NCBI GenBank assembly: GCA_016190375.1
Contig: JACPQR010000156.1
Span: forward strand, 1 to 64,000
Direction: 5' to 3'
Length of the DNA: 64,000 nucleotides
DNA from: Deltaproteobacteria bacterium
GTDB lineage: Bacteria > Myxococcota_A > Polyangia > JACPQR01
Under the pieces are notes generated by a model. The model was not told the DNA's origin, ran no database searches, and saw only the letters and a program-made list of their open reading frames with translations. Position numbers and translations under genes: made by a program. Each line of letters opens with the position of its first letter. The first letter of the stretch is position 1. This document shows positions 29,163 through 37,456 of the stretch, one piece after another.

Positions 29163-29735
29163 ATGCAGACGAGCCTCGAGGTCGCGTTCCGCGAGCAGGC
29201 ACTTTCGCTTCTCGACGCGCTTTACGGCACGGCGGTCCGGCTGACCCACAGCCCCGCCGAGGCCGAGGACCTGGTCCAGGAGACTGTGATGCGCGCGTAT
29301 GCCTCGTTCGAGCATTTCGAGCAGGGCACCAACTGCCGCGCCTGGCTCTTCAGGATCCTCATGAACACGTTCATCAACGGCTATCGCCGGCGCCGTCGCG
29401 AGCGTGTGCTCCTGGACACGAGCGTGGACCCGCTGCTCGCCGAGAAGCTCCTCTCGGCCGCTCAGAGGCGCGCGGGGCGGCCGATCGACATGGCCGACTC
29501 CGCGATGGCCGACGAGGTCGACCGTGCGCTCCGCGAGCTTCCTCCCGAGTACCGGGCGGTGGTCCTCCTCGTCGACGTCAGCGAGCTGTCCTACAAGGAA
29601 GTGGCGCAGGTGGTCGGCTGCCCGCTCGGGACGGTCATGAGCAGGCTGCACCGCGCCCGGCGGATGCTCTCCAAGCGCCTGCAGGGCTACGCCGTTCGCG
29701 AAGGCTACCTCAGGCCCGCGCTCCTCGTTGCTTGA
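29163..29735 (+). CDS. ECF-family RNA polymerase sigma factor
   Basis: A 190-residue sigma-70 family ECF factor. Region 2 covers about 10-85 (LYGTAVRLTHSPAEAEDLVQETV and TNCRAWLFRILMNTFINGYR) and region 4 about 125-180 (ALRELPPEYRAVVLLVDV, YKEVAQVVGCPLGTVMSRLHRAR). The linker between regions (about 85-120) is longer than usual. No anti-sigma gene is adjacent; the next gene encodes a predicted lipoprotein. The ATG at 29163 gives a normal N-terminus; a GTG at 29133 is an alternative. No clear ribosome-binding site precedes either. The half-sites at 29076-29098 may control it. Confidence 0.93.
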   Translation: MQTSLEVAFREQALSLLDALYGTAVRLTHSPAEAEDLVQETVMRAYASFEHFEQGTNCRAWLFRILMNTFINGYRRRRRERVLLDTSVDPLLAEKLLSAAQRRAGRPIDMADSAMADEVDRALRELPPEYRAVVLLVDVSELSYKEVAQVVGCPLGTVMSRLHRARRMLSKRLQGYAVREGYLRPALLVA

Positions 29736-29741
29736 TATCCT
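29736..29741 (+). promoter_or_regulatory. Candidate -10 hexamer (TATCCT)
   Basis: TATCCT begins just after the stop of the sigma gene and ends 6 nt before the GTG at 29748. No Shine-Dalgarno sequence is present, so a leaderless start is possible. No clear -35. Confidence 0.28.
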
Positions 29742-29747
29742 CGGCGT

Positions 29748-31493
29748 GTGTCGCGCCTCTCGCCCTGCGTCGCGCTGGCCCTGTTCACGTGCTCGTCGCC
29801 GCCGGCGGCCTGGCGAGAGCCGCTTCGCGTGCCGGAGCACATCGAGGTCCGGCTCGACGTGCCGCCGAACGCGCCCGGTGAGGGAGAAGACCTCGCCCTC
29901 GGCTCGTTCCGGCTCGAGCTCGGCGAGCCCCGTCTGGCGGTCCTTGGCGACGAGGTGGTGCTGGTCACCGGCTCCGAAGCGGGACCGCAGATCTTCCGGC
30001 TGCAGGGAGGCGAGCTCACGCCGATCACGCCCGACTCCGACGACGCCCGCCGGGCACTGGCCCAGATCGCGGTTCGGGACCCGGAACGCGCGGGGCAGTC
30101 CAGGATTGCGGTCTCGACCGGCGGCCGGGCGATCGTGACCTCGTGGCCTGCCGATGGGGCTCGGCCGGCGAAGCTCTCGATCCAGGTAGAGGGGGCCCGG
30201 TCTGGCGCCGCCGTGCCCGATCTCGTCGCAGAGAGCTCCTGTCCGCCAGTCCTGCTCGCGGTGGCGGCCGACCCGATCCGGGTCGTATGGCTGGATTGCG
30301 CCGGTGACCAGAGCGAGCGGCGAAGCACGCTTCGCCTCTCGAAGCTGGTCGACCTGGCCTGGGTGCACTCCGACGCTCCCGAGGCCCTCGTCGCTCCTGG
30401 CGCCACCGTCGATTCCCTCTTCACGGGTGCTCGCGTGCTCGCTGCGGTGCTCGAAGCGGGCGGGCGAGGAGCGATCCTCGCCCATGACGGCGACGAGTGG
30501 GCGTCGCTCGCCGAGCTCCCGGCGATCAGAGTGGGTCGTGCCGGGCCGCCGCTCCTGGCGACCGACGGAGCTCGGGTCCTTGCCGCCTGGCACGAGCCGC
30601 GCGCCAGAGGCTCGAGGATCCTGGTACGCGAAGCCACGCGGGGACGCTGGCCGCTCCTGGGTCGTGACGGCGTCGACACGTCGCAAGGCCACGCCGGAGC
30701 CAGACCCGCGGTGGGCTACACCGATGGCCACCGGATTCTGGTCGGCGTCGAGGCCGGGGGCCTTTCCGCCATGCGCTGGGACGGCGAGGAATGGCGGCGA
30801 ATCGGAGGTCGCGTCGCTGCGGGCGGCGGCGCGTCGATCGCCGAGGTCGCGCTCGGCGGAAGCAGGGGCGCTCTCGTCCTGGTGTGGTCCGCGGGCGGTC
30901 GCGTCTGGCTTGCCCGCCGCGCGAACAGAGGCTGGCAGGTCGAGGATGCGCCCCTGGCCGAGCATGCGGCCGCGATGGCGTTCGCTTCGACCCCGAGAGC
31001 GCTGGCGCTCGCGTGGCTCGACGACGCCGGGCACGCCTTCGTCCGACAGGGCGAGCCAGGTGCTGGGCTCGGGCGCTCGGCGTCGGTCCCTGGCTCCTTC
31101 GTCGCGCTCGACGCAGCGCTCACGGAGTCGGGCACGCTCGTGGCGCTCGTGCCGGCCGATGGCACACCGCGTGTCGCCCTTGCCCGCGGCGCCGTGGTCG
31201 AGGATCTGGGCGGACCGTCAGGGTCACGAGCGGCCCCGGCAGTGGCCGTTGCGCCGACGCCCTCCGGCGAGCCTTTGATCGCGTGGCCGTCACCCGAGGG
31301 TGTCTCGCTCGCGAGGCGCTCGGCCGACGGCTGGTCCTCGGTCGACTGTCCCGCCGCTCGAGGCCTCGGGCGCGGCGTCGACGCGGTGGACCTCGCGATC
31401 GTCGCGAGCCCGAGGCCGGCAGCGTGGGTGGCGGCGCGGCAGACGGCGGCGTCTTCCCGGGTGCGCGCCGTCATGTGCTCACTACGCGAGTAG
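29748..31493 (+). CDS. Predicted secreted lipoprotein, beta-propeller-like
   Basis: A 581-residue exported protein, start GTG. The N-terminus (MSRLSPCVALALFTC) looks like a short lipoprotein signal. The mature protein has repeated strands ending in Trp/Leu-Ala-Trp patterns such as VLAAWHEP, VLVWSAGG and LALAWLDDAG at intervals of about 45-60 residues, consistent with a six- to eight-bladed propeller. I do not recognise a family or catalytic motif. It lies 12 bp after the ECF sigma gene and may be a target or partner of that factor. It ends 13 bp from the convergent lipoprotein gene. Confidence 0.75.
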   Translation: MSRLSPCVALALFTCSSPPAAWREPLRVPEHIEVRLDVPPNAPGEGEDLALGSFRLELGEPRLAVLGDEVVLVTGSEAGPQIFRLQGGELTPITPDSDDARRALAQIAVRDPERAGQSRIAVSTGGRAIVTSWPADGARPAKLSIQVEGARSGAAVPDLVAESSCPPVLLAVAADPIRVVWLDCAGDQSERRSTLRLSKLVDLAWVHSDAPEALVAPGATVDSLFTGARVLAAVLEAGGRGAILAHDGDEWASLAELPAIRVGRAGPPLLATDGARVLAAWHEPRARGSRILVREATRGRWPLLGRDGVDTSQGHAGARPAVGYTDGHRILVGVEAGGLSAMRWDGEEWRRIGGRVAAGGGASIAEVALGGSRGALVLVWSAGGRVWLARRANRGWQVEDAPLAEHAAAMAFASTPRALALAWLDDAGHAFVRQGEPGAGLGRSASVPGSFVALDAALTESGTLVALVPADGTPRVALARGAVVEDLGGPSGSRAAPAVAVAPTPSGEPLIAWPSPEGVSLARRSADGWSSVDCPAARGLGRGVDAVDLAIVASPRPAAWVAARQTAASSRVRAVMCSLRE

Positions 31494-31506
31494 CCTCGCG
31501 CGGCCG

Positions 31507-32367
31507 TTACCGCACCCGCACTTCCCTCCGCGTCCAGGCGGTGCCGCCGCGTCCGTCGCGGACGACCACCCAGATCGTGACGTCGGCCTCCTCGTCCGGC
31601 GCGGTCCAGACGCTGGCGAGGCTCGTCTCGATGGAGATCGGGTCGGGCGATCCACCCGAGCCGTCGCGGGTCCAGGTGCCGGCGGAGGCGAAGAACGAGT
31701 AGCCCAGGTACTCCTCGAGGTCCTGCACTCCGAGGTCGAAGCGGTAGACCGAGTACGACTCGGCGTCGCCGCCGGGCGCGGTCGGCTCGACCGAGACCTC
31801 GGCCCCGGGAGCGACCTCGAGGACCTCGGGCTCGGGCCATTCCGCCTCATCGTGGAGCAAGCCCGGAGGTGAGGGGTTGCGATTCTCGCTCGTCCCCCCG
31901 GGGAAGGCGGCGGATCCGGGGATCTGCTTGATGGCGTCTCGCCGTTCCGCTTCGCTCTCCTCGAGGGTGAGCTGCGCGACGAAGAAGAGCCCGCCGAACC
32001 CCATGAAGGTGTCGGTCTCGGCTGCTGCGGCGCGCAGGTCGTCACCGATCTCGAGGACGCCGGTGAGGCTGGACACCGGCGCGGATCCCTCTCCGAGGTC
32101 GACCGACCAGTCCGCGTCGGAGCACCGGAGCTCCGCGGTCAGCCCGCAGGCCCGCCACCGATAGGTCACTTCGCGGTCCGGATCCCTCGGGTCGGCGACC
32201 AGCGCGACGAGCTCCACGGGAGGGAGGTCGTCGTCGAGCAGGAGCTCGGGCGGCGTCGCCTGGAGCGCCAGGATGCGGAGATCCAGGACCTCCGAGGGGC
32301 TCTCGAAGTCGGCCGCGCAGCCGGCAACCATCGCGATGCAGATCAGGTGAAAGAGCCTCGCCGCCAT
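31507..32367 (-). CDS. Lipoprotein co-transcribed with the TonB-dependent receptor
   Basis: A 286-residue protein with a lipoprotein signal (lipobox MVAGC, C17). The first mature part contains LRILALQATPPELLLDDDLPPVEL followed by strands with TYRWRACGL, suggesting an Ig-like or fibronectin-like fold with two cysteines; the last part (about 215-286) also looks like a beta-sandwich. No catalytic motif is seen. Its ATG begins 3 bp after the stop of the TonB-dependent receptor on the same strand, so the two are very likely one operon. It may act as a surface partner for substrate capture; that is inference. Confidence 0.83.
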   Translation of the reverse strand: MAARLFHLICIAMVAGCAADFESPSEVLDLRILALQATPPELLLDDDLPPVELVALVADPRDPDREVTYRWRACGLTAELRCSDADWSVDLGEGSAPVSSLTGVLEIGDDLRAAAAETDTFMGFGGLFFVAQLTLEESEAERRDAIKQIPGSAAFPGGTSENRNPSPPGLLHDEAEWPEPEVLEVAPGAEVSVEPTAPGGDAESYSVYRFDLGVQDLEEYLGYSFFASAGTWTRDGSGGSPDPISIETSLASVWTAPDEEADVTIWVVVRDGRGGTAWTRREVRVR

Positions 32368-32370
32368 CGG

Positions 32371-34677
32371 TCAGAACCTCCCTCGGATCCCGAGCGTCGG
32401 CAGGATCGGAAGCCCGGGAAGCGGAGCGTGGTCGCGGAAACGGTAGTCGTGCAGCGTCGCTTCGGGGTTCTGGGCGTTGTAGACGTTCTGCACGTCGAGG
32501 TAGGCCGAGAAGCGCCAGAGGTCGAACGTCCAGGTCTTCTCGATCCGCAGGTCGAGCTGTGTGAAGAGCGGGCCGCGCTGATCCCCGGGCTGGCCGGTCT
32601 CGGCGCAGTAGCCCCCGGAGTCGGCGTCGAACGTCGATCCCAGGATCGGTGTCTCGGGGCGTCCGCTCACGAGGCGGAACCGCGTGCCCAGCTCCCACCC
32701 GCCGTCGAGGCGGTAGCTCGCGACGACGATCAGGTTGTGGGTCTGATCGAAGAAGAAGGGCTTCGCGGGGCGCTGGGGCGAGGTCTGCATCTCCGACCTG
32801 GACAGCGTGTAGGAGATCCAGCCGTACAGGCGCCGGGTCGGCTCGTGCCTGACGAGGACCTCGAGTCCATACGACCGCCCCTCGCCGTCGTTCGAGAACA
32901 GCTCGCGCTCGAGCGCGTCCGCGATCGTCACGTCCTCGGACAGGACCACGAGGTCGCTGCGAGACGAGTAGAACGCCTGCACGTCGAGGGTCAAGGACTC
33001 CGCCAGCACGCGCTCGAAACCCGCGGCGTACTGCTCGGACCTCTCCGGGTCGAGCCGCGGGTTTCCGAACTCTGCGTCGAGAAACTGCGGCGGCGCGGGC
33101 TGGTGGTACATGCCGAGCGCCGTCTTGAAGGTCGTCTTGTCGTCGAGCGAATACCGGAGCGTGAGCCTCGGATCGACGACGAAGGGATCGACCTCGGCGT
33201 AGGAGTAGCGCTCGAAACGCAGGCCGGGGATGAGCTTCAGACCGCCGGGGATCTCGAGGACCGCCTCCGCCCATGCGCCCAGGTTCGTGTAGGTCAGGTC
33301 GCGGTCGACCCGTTCGTTGTCGCCGAGGTCGCCGGAGTCGTTGACCTCCCTGTTGCCGTCCGCCTCCCCTCCGCCGCCGTGGGAGCAAGGAGCGTTGAGC
33401 GTGCGGTAGTTCGGAAGGACCGGCACCATCGCGGTCACGGTCTCGGCGAGGTGCTCGAGGTCGAGCCCCGCGCGCAGCTCCACGGCGGGCGAGAGCCGGA
33501 AGGACAGGTCCTCGCGCGCGCGGTAGCTCGCGAACCCGAGCTCGACGCTCGTGCCCGTGCCCGCGTCGAGCGTCAAGAGGTCGTACCCGATCTGGGGGCT
33601 GAAGACCGAGGTGACGCCGCGTGCGATCTCGGTCTTCCAGGTCGCCTGCGCGCGCCAGAAGCCGACATGCGCGTCGAGCTCGACGTCCCTGGCGGCGTCG
33701 GGGTCGGAAGAGGCGACGTCGAGCTTGTCGTCCGAGCCGAAGACGAGGAAGGAGATGCGATTGCGTGCGCCGAGCTTGCGATCGACCCGGAGCTGCAGGT
33801 CCCAGTAGACGGGCACGACCGCGACCGAGGCGCCGTCCTCCGAGTCCGGCAGGAAAGCAGGCAGGATCGCGTCGACGTAGGACCTGCGCGCCGCCGCCGT
33901 GACGGTGAATCCGAACAGCGGTCCCTCCGCGAAGAGGCTCGTGTCGATGAGGTCGACCTCGGCGTCGCCATGCCAGCCGGTCGCGTCGCCCGGATGCGTC
34001 CCGACGTCGATCGCTCCGCCGATGGCCCTCCCGAAGCGCGCGCCGAAGCTGCCCGGGTAGTAGTCGATGCGCTCGAGCACGTCGGCGTTCAGGACCGACG
34101 GGCCACCCAGGAAGTGGTAGATGGCCGGGACCTCGTGACCGTCGACGAAGACCGCGCTGTCGTCCGGTCCCGTGCCCCTGACGAGCAGGACCCCGAGCGC
34201 GAACGGGGCTCGTGCGATGCCGGGCAGGTTGAGGATCGCCCTCAAGGGATCGCCGAACGTCCCGGGCACGCTCCGGAGCTCCTCGCGTCCCAGCGAGCGG
34301 CGCGCGACCTCCTCGCGCGGGCGTTCGGCCCTCACCACCGTCTCGTAGGGGTTCCCGACGCCTTCGGGCTCGAGGCGGAGGACCTCCTCGAGCCGCTGCC
34401 TGGGCTCGAGGATGACCGTGTCGTGAAGGGGGCGGAACCCGCCCGCGATGACCGAGAGCTCGTGGGAGCCGGCCGCGACTCCTTCGATCTCGACGGTGCC
34501 GTCGGCCGCGCTCACGCCGACCGCTTCACCCACCGTCACGGTCGCGCCCAGGATCGGCCTTCGGGTCCCACGCTCCACCACGGTCGCGTGGTAGATGGAC
34601 TCGAGCCCATCGGGCTCGGCCAGGGCTGGAGCCGCGAGCATCAGGACGAGAAGGGTGGTCGCGCGGGCCACGAGCAC
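32371..34677 (-). CDS. TonB-dependent outer-membrane receptor with N-terminal carboxypeptidase-like domain
   Basis: An outer-membrane active transporter of about 768 residues. After the signal peptide (ending APALA) comes a carboxypeptidase-regulatory-like domain (about 28-105, with RRPILGATVTV and GVSAADGTVEIEGV). A plug domain follows (about 115-240, with GNPYETVVRA, VPGTFGDPLRAILNLPGI, LLVRGTGPDDSAVFVDGHEVP), then a beta-barrel ending in Phe (GIRGRF). A conserved His-containing loop has CSHGGGGEADG. Start is uncertain: GTG codons at 34689, 34677 and 34671 all suit the signal peptide, and I use 34677. The ligand is unknown. It shares a control region with the divergent aldehyde dehydrogenase. 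Confidence 0.92.
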   Translation of the reverse strand: MLVARATTLLVLMLAAPALAEPDGLESIYHATVVERGTRRPILGATVTVGEAVGVSAADGTVEIEGVAAGSHELSVIAGGFRPLHDTVILEPRQRLEEVLRLEPEGVGNPYETVVRAERPREEVARRSLGREELRSVPGTFGDPLRAILNLPGIARAPFALGVLLVRGTGPDDSAVFVDGHEVPAIYHFLGGPSVLNADVLERIDYYPGSFGARFGRAIGGAIDVGTHPGDATGWHGDAEVDLIDTSLFAEGPLFGFTVTAAARRSYVDAILPAFLPDSEDGASVAVVPVYWDLQLRVDRKLGARNRISFLVFGSDDKLDVASSDPDAARDVELDAHVGFWRAQATWKTEIARGVTSVFSPQIGYDLLTLDAGTGTSVELGFASYRAREDLSFRLSPAVELRAGLDLEHLAETVTAMVPVLPNYRTLNAPCSHGGGGEADGNREVNDSGDLGDNERVDRDLTYTNLGAWAEAVLEIPGGLKLIPGLRFERYSYAEVDPFVVDPRLTLRYSLDDKTTFKTALGMYHQPAPPQFLDAEFGNPRLDPERSEQYAAGFERVLAESLTLDVQAFYSSRSDLVVLSEDVTIADALERELFSNDGEGRSYGLEVLVRHEPTRRLYGWISYTLSRSEMQTSPQRPAKPFFFDQTHNLIVVASYRLDGGWELGTRFRLVSGRPETPILGSTFDADSGGYCAETGQPGDQRGPLFTQLDLRIEKTWTFDLWRFSAYLDVQNVYNAQNPEATLHDYRFRDHAPLPGLPILPTLGIRGRF

Positions 34678-34741
34678 CGAAGCTACCACGGTCGCCGGAG
34701 CACCCGGGCACGCTCGGGGTGGAAAGATCTTCGCCTTGAAT

Positions 34742-34755
34742 AAGCGAGCTCGCTT
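34742..34755. promoter_or_regulatory. 14-bp perfect palindrome in the divergent control region
   Basis: AAGCGAGCTCGCTT lies between the divergent starts of the TonB-dependent receptor and the aldehyde dehydrogenase. It could be an operator shared by both genes. In such GC-rich DNA a chance palindrome is possible. Confidence 0.35.
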
Positions 34756-34842
34756 GCGCCTTGACCTGGCAGATGTCACACGAAGCGCCGGCGCGGAGGC
34801 TATGCTCCCGGCCGGTCGGAGGCGCTAGCGAAAGGACGGGCG

Positions 34843-36309
34843 ATGCTCGAGGCGACGACAGTGAAGGGTGACGGGCGAAGGGACGCGACGAAGGCCGAGA
34901 CCGGCGCGCGGATCAAGGAGGCCTTCGAGCGGCTGAAGGCGAACAGGTGGAGGATGGCGGCCGCCAGCGCCCAGGAGCGGATCGCGCGGCTCGTGAGCCT
35001 GCGGCACGCGATACTTCGGCGGCGTGGTGAGCTCGAGGAGGCGCTGCGTGCGGACTACCGCAAGCCGTCCGCGGAGGCGGAGCTCACGGAGCTGCAGCCG
35101 GTCCTCGCGGAGATCAAGCACACGATCAAGCACCTGAGGCACTGGATGGAGCCCGTGCCCGTGAGCTCGCCGCCGACGTTGTTCGGCACTCGCAGCATGC
35201 TCCGCTACGAGCCGAAGGGCGTCGTGCTGCTCCTCTCGCCGTGGAACTACCCCTTCAACCTCCTCCTGGCGCCGCTGGTCTCCGCGATCGCCGCGGGCAA
35301 CTGCGTGATGTGCCGGCCGTCCGACAAGGTTCCCGCCACGAGCCGCTTCGTCGCGAGCTTGCTCCAGGAAGTCTTCCCGGAGAACGAGGTCGCGATCTTC
35401 ACGGGACCATCCTGGATCGCGACGCTCATGCTGGAGCTTCCGTTCGACCACGTGATGTTCACCGGATCGACCCGCATCGGGAGAGACGTCATGGCGGCAG
35501 CCTCCAAGCACCTCGCCTCCGTGACCCTGGAGCTTGGCGGACAGTGCCCCGTCGTGATCGACGAGACGGCCGACGTGGAGGCGGCGGCCGAGCGCGTGGT
35601 CTGGGGGAAGTACCTCAACGCCGGTCAGACCTGCGTCGCGCCGAACCACGTGTTCGTGCACGAGTCACGCGCCACGGAGTTCATCGAGGTCGCAAAGCGG
35701 ACCGTCGCGCAGCGCTACGGCGGCACCGAGGACGAGCGCCGCAAGAGCGAGGACCTCTGCCGCATCGTCGACCCTGGCTCCGTCCGCAAGCTCCATGACC
35801 TGATCGAGCGATCCGTGGCCGCCGGCGCGACGCTCGAGATCGGCGGCGTGCACGACGTGGAGGAGCGCTACCTCGCTCCCACGATCCTGTCCGGCGTCAA
35901 GGATGGCTCGCCGATCATGCAGGACGAGATCTTCGGGCCCGTGCTGCCGATCCTGTCCTACCGGAACCTGGACGACGTGCTCGGCTCGATCCGATCACGG
36001 GGCAAGCCCCTTGCCCTGTACGTGTTCTCCAGCGACCGCTCGAGCGTCGAGCGGATCCTGGCAGGCACCACGGCCGGCGGCTCCGTCGTCAACAACGTCA
36101 TCCTCCACCTCGCGAACCCCGAGCTCCCGTTCGGGGGAGTGGGCGAGAGCGGTCTCGGCAGCTACCACGGCTTCTACGGATTCAAGAACTTCTCCCACGA
36201 GCGAGCGGTCCTCGTGCAGGGCCGGCCGGCGCTCCTGGGGATGTTCTACCCGCCGTACACGCGCAAGGTCCGCCGCGCGATCGGTCTCGTCACCCGGTTC
36301 TTCTCGTAG
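34843..36309 (+). CDS. Aldehyde dehydrogenase (class 3 / fatty-aldehyde type)
   Basis: A 488-residue NAD(P)-dependent aldehyde dehydrogenase of the class 3 group, which oxidises medium- and long-chain or aromatic aldehydes. The catalytic Glu is in LELGGQCPV and the Cys in NAGQTCVAPNHV. The NAD-binding segment SPWNYPFNLLLAPLV and FTGSTRIGR are present, as are EIFGPVLP and PELPFGGVGESG. The C-terminal YPPYTRKVRRAI tail resembles membrane-attached class 3 enzymes. AAAGGACGGG lies just upstream of the ATG. It ends 3 bp from the convergent Asp-repeat lipoprotein gene. Confidence 0.96.
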   Translation: MLEATTVKGDGRRDATKAETGARIKEAFERLKANRWRMAAASAQERIARLVSLRHAILRRRGELEEALRADYRKPSAEAELTELQPVLAEIKHTIKHLRHWMEPVPVSSPPTLFGTRSMLRYEPKGVVLLLSPWNYPFNLLLAPLVSAIAAGNCVMCRPSDKVPATSRFVASLLQEVFPENEVAIFTGPSWIATLMLELPFDHVMFTGSTRIGRDVMAAASKHLASVTLELGGQCPVVIDETADVEAAAERVVWGKYLNAGQTCVAPNHVFVHESRATEFIEVAKRTVAQRYGGTEDERRKSEDLCRIVDPGSVRKLHDLIERSVAAGATLEIGGVHDVEERYLAPTILSGVKDGSPIMQDEIFGPVLPILSYRNLDDVLGSIRSRGKPLALYVFSSDRSSVERILAGTTAGGSVVNNVILHLANPELPFGGVGESGLGSYHGFYGFKNFSHERAVLVQGRPALLGMFYPPYTRKVRRAIGLVTRFFS

Positions 36310-36312
36310 CGT

Positions 36313-37287
36313 CTAGCGCGTGCACTGCCAGTGCACCGTGTAGCAGATCTCGGGTGCCGTGCAGGAGTTCGATCCCTCGTAGAGCTCGCGACCCGCCTCG
36401 TACTCGTAGCCGCATACCGTACCGAAGGTCCCGCCGAACTGTCCGTAGGTCTCGTAGCCCAGCGCCTGACAGACGTCGTTCATGTCGTAGATGCCGCCGT
36501 CGGCGGTCGCCGCGGAGACCCAAGCGTCGTCGCAGTCCGCCCGGCACACGGTCCACTCGCCCTGACTGGCGCCATCGCTCCCGTCGAGCCCGACGTCGGG
36601 CGGTGAGAACCCGCCACCGCACTCGGAGTCCTCGCAGCCGGCCTCGTCGGTGAGGCCGTCGCAGTCCTCGTCGGCCAGGTTGTCGCAGATCTCCGTCTCC
36701 CCCTCGGGCGGCTCGCAGACGCGGGCCTGTCCCTCGCAGACCCAGGTTCCGTCGGCGCAGTCGCCGTCCATGCCCGTGTCGCAAGCGTCGCCCAGGAGCG
36801 GCACGTCGTCCTCCCACCCGTTGCAGTCGTCGTCCGAGCCCATGTTTGCGCAGGACTCCGGCTCGGGGTCGGAGTTGCTCTCGCACTCGATCTCGCCCCC
36901 GACGCAGCGGGTAGTGCCCATCGCGCATGCGCCGTCCAGGGCGGTGTTGCAGAGCTCGCCTCCTCCGGGATCCCCATCGTCGATCCGGCCATCGCCGTCG
37001 TCGTCCCGCCCATTGCAGATCTCGGTTCCCTCGTCCGCGTCGCCGTCCGAATCCGTATCGGAGTCGGCGTCCGTATCGCCGTCGCCGTCGGTGTCGGTGT
37101 CGGCGTCCGTGTCTGCATCGGCGTCGGTGTCGGCGTCCGCGTCGCCGTCGGCGTCGGCGTCCGCGTCGCCGTCGGCGGAGTCGTCATCGTCATCGTCGTC
37201 GTCACTGCTGACCCGCCTGCTTCCGCAGGCAGCGAGGGAGCAGAGGAGCGCGAAGATCAACAACCGGTAGGGGAGGGGAAGTCGCAT
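36313..37287 (-). CDS. Asp-rich repeat lipoprotein with MopE-type motifs
   Basis: A 324-residue predicted surface lipoprotein. The signal ends in SLAAC (C20). Residues about 28-80 are almost only Asp, Ala, Thr, Gly and Ser in D-x-D steps. MopE-like motifs follow (EICNGRDDDGDGRIDDGDPG at about 83-102, EICDNLADEDCDGLTDEAGC later). The last 90 residues form a Cys-rich domain with WTVCRADCDDAW, GGTFGTVCGYEY and a final HWQC, which I have not matched to a named family. Start at 37287 gives the signal peptide; the frame is open upstream. D-x-D repeats commonly bind calcium, but here they may simply be a stalk. Confidence 0.87.
   Translation of the reverse strand: MRLPLPYRLLIFALLCSLAACGSRRVSSDDDDDDDDSADGDADADADGDADADTDADADTDADTDTDGDGDTDADSDTDSDGDADEGTEICNGRDDDGDGRIDDGDPGGGELCNTALDGACAMGTTRCVGGEIECESNSDPEPESCANMGSDDDCNGWEDDVPLLGDACDTGMDGDCADGTWVCEGQARVCEPPEGETEICDNLADEDCDGLTDEAGCEDSECGGGFSPPDVGLDGSDGASQGEWTVCRADCDDAWVSAATADGGIYDMNDVCQALGYETYGQFGGTFGTVCGYEYEAGRELYEGSNSCTAPEICYTVHWQCTR
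37034..37206. repeat. Trinucleotide/hexanucleotide repeat tract coding for the Asp-rich stalk
   Basis: Near-perfect iterations of GTCGGC/GTCCGC-type hexamers on the plus strand (Asp-Ala, Asp-Gly and Asp-Thr pairs on the coding strand), ending in a run of GTCATC-type Asp codons. Such tracts can change length by slippage without breaking the frame. Confidence 0.85.
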
Positions 37288-37456
37288 TGGAGCCTCGACC
37301 GGGTAGAATACGCCGCCAGCCCGGCGATCTCCCCCCCGAAACGGGCGCCCGCCGAGACCTGACGCGAGCTGCGCTCCCGGAAGAATCTGGCGCACGAGCG
37401 GCAGGTCGTGTTGCACAATCGGAAGGGCAGAGAGGCGAGCCCACGATCCCTGGCTG

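Noticed and set aside
37034..37206. CRISPR-like or satellite repeat
   Set aside because: No spacer structure; the tract is an in-frame Asp-rich coding repeat.
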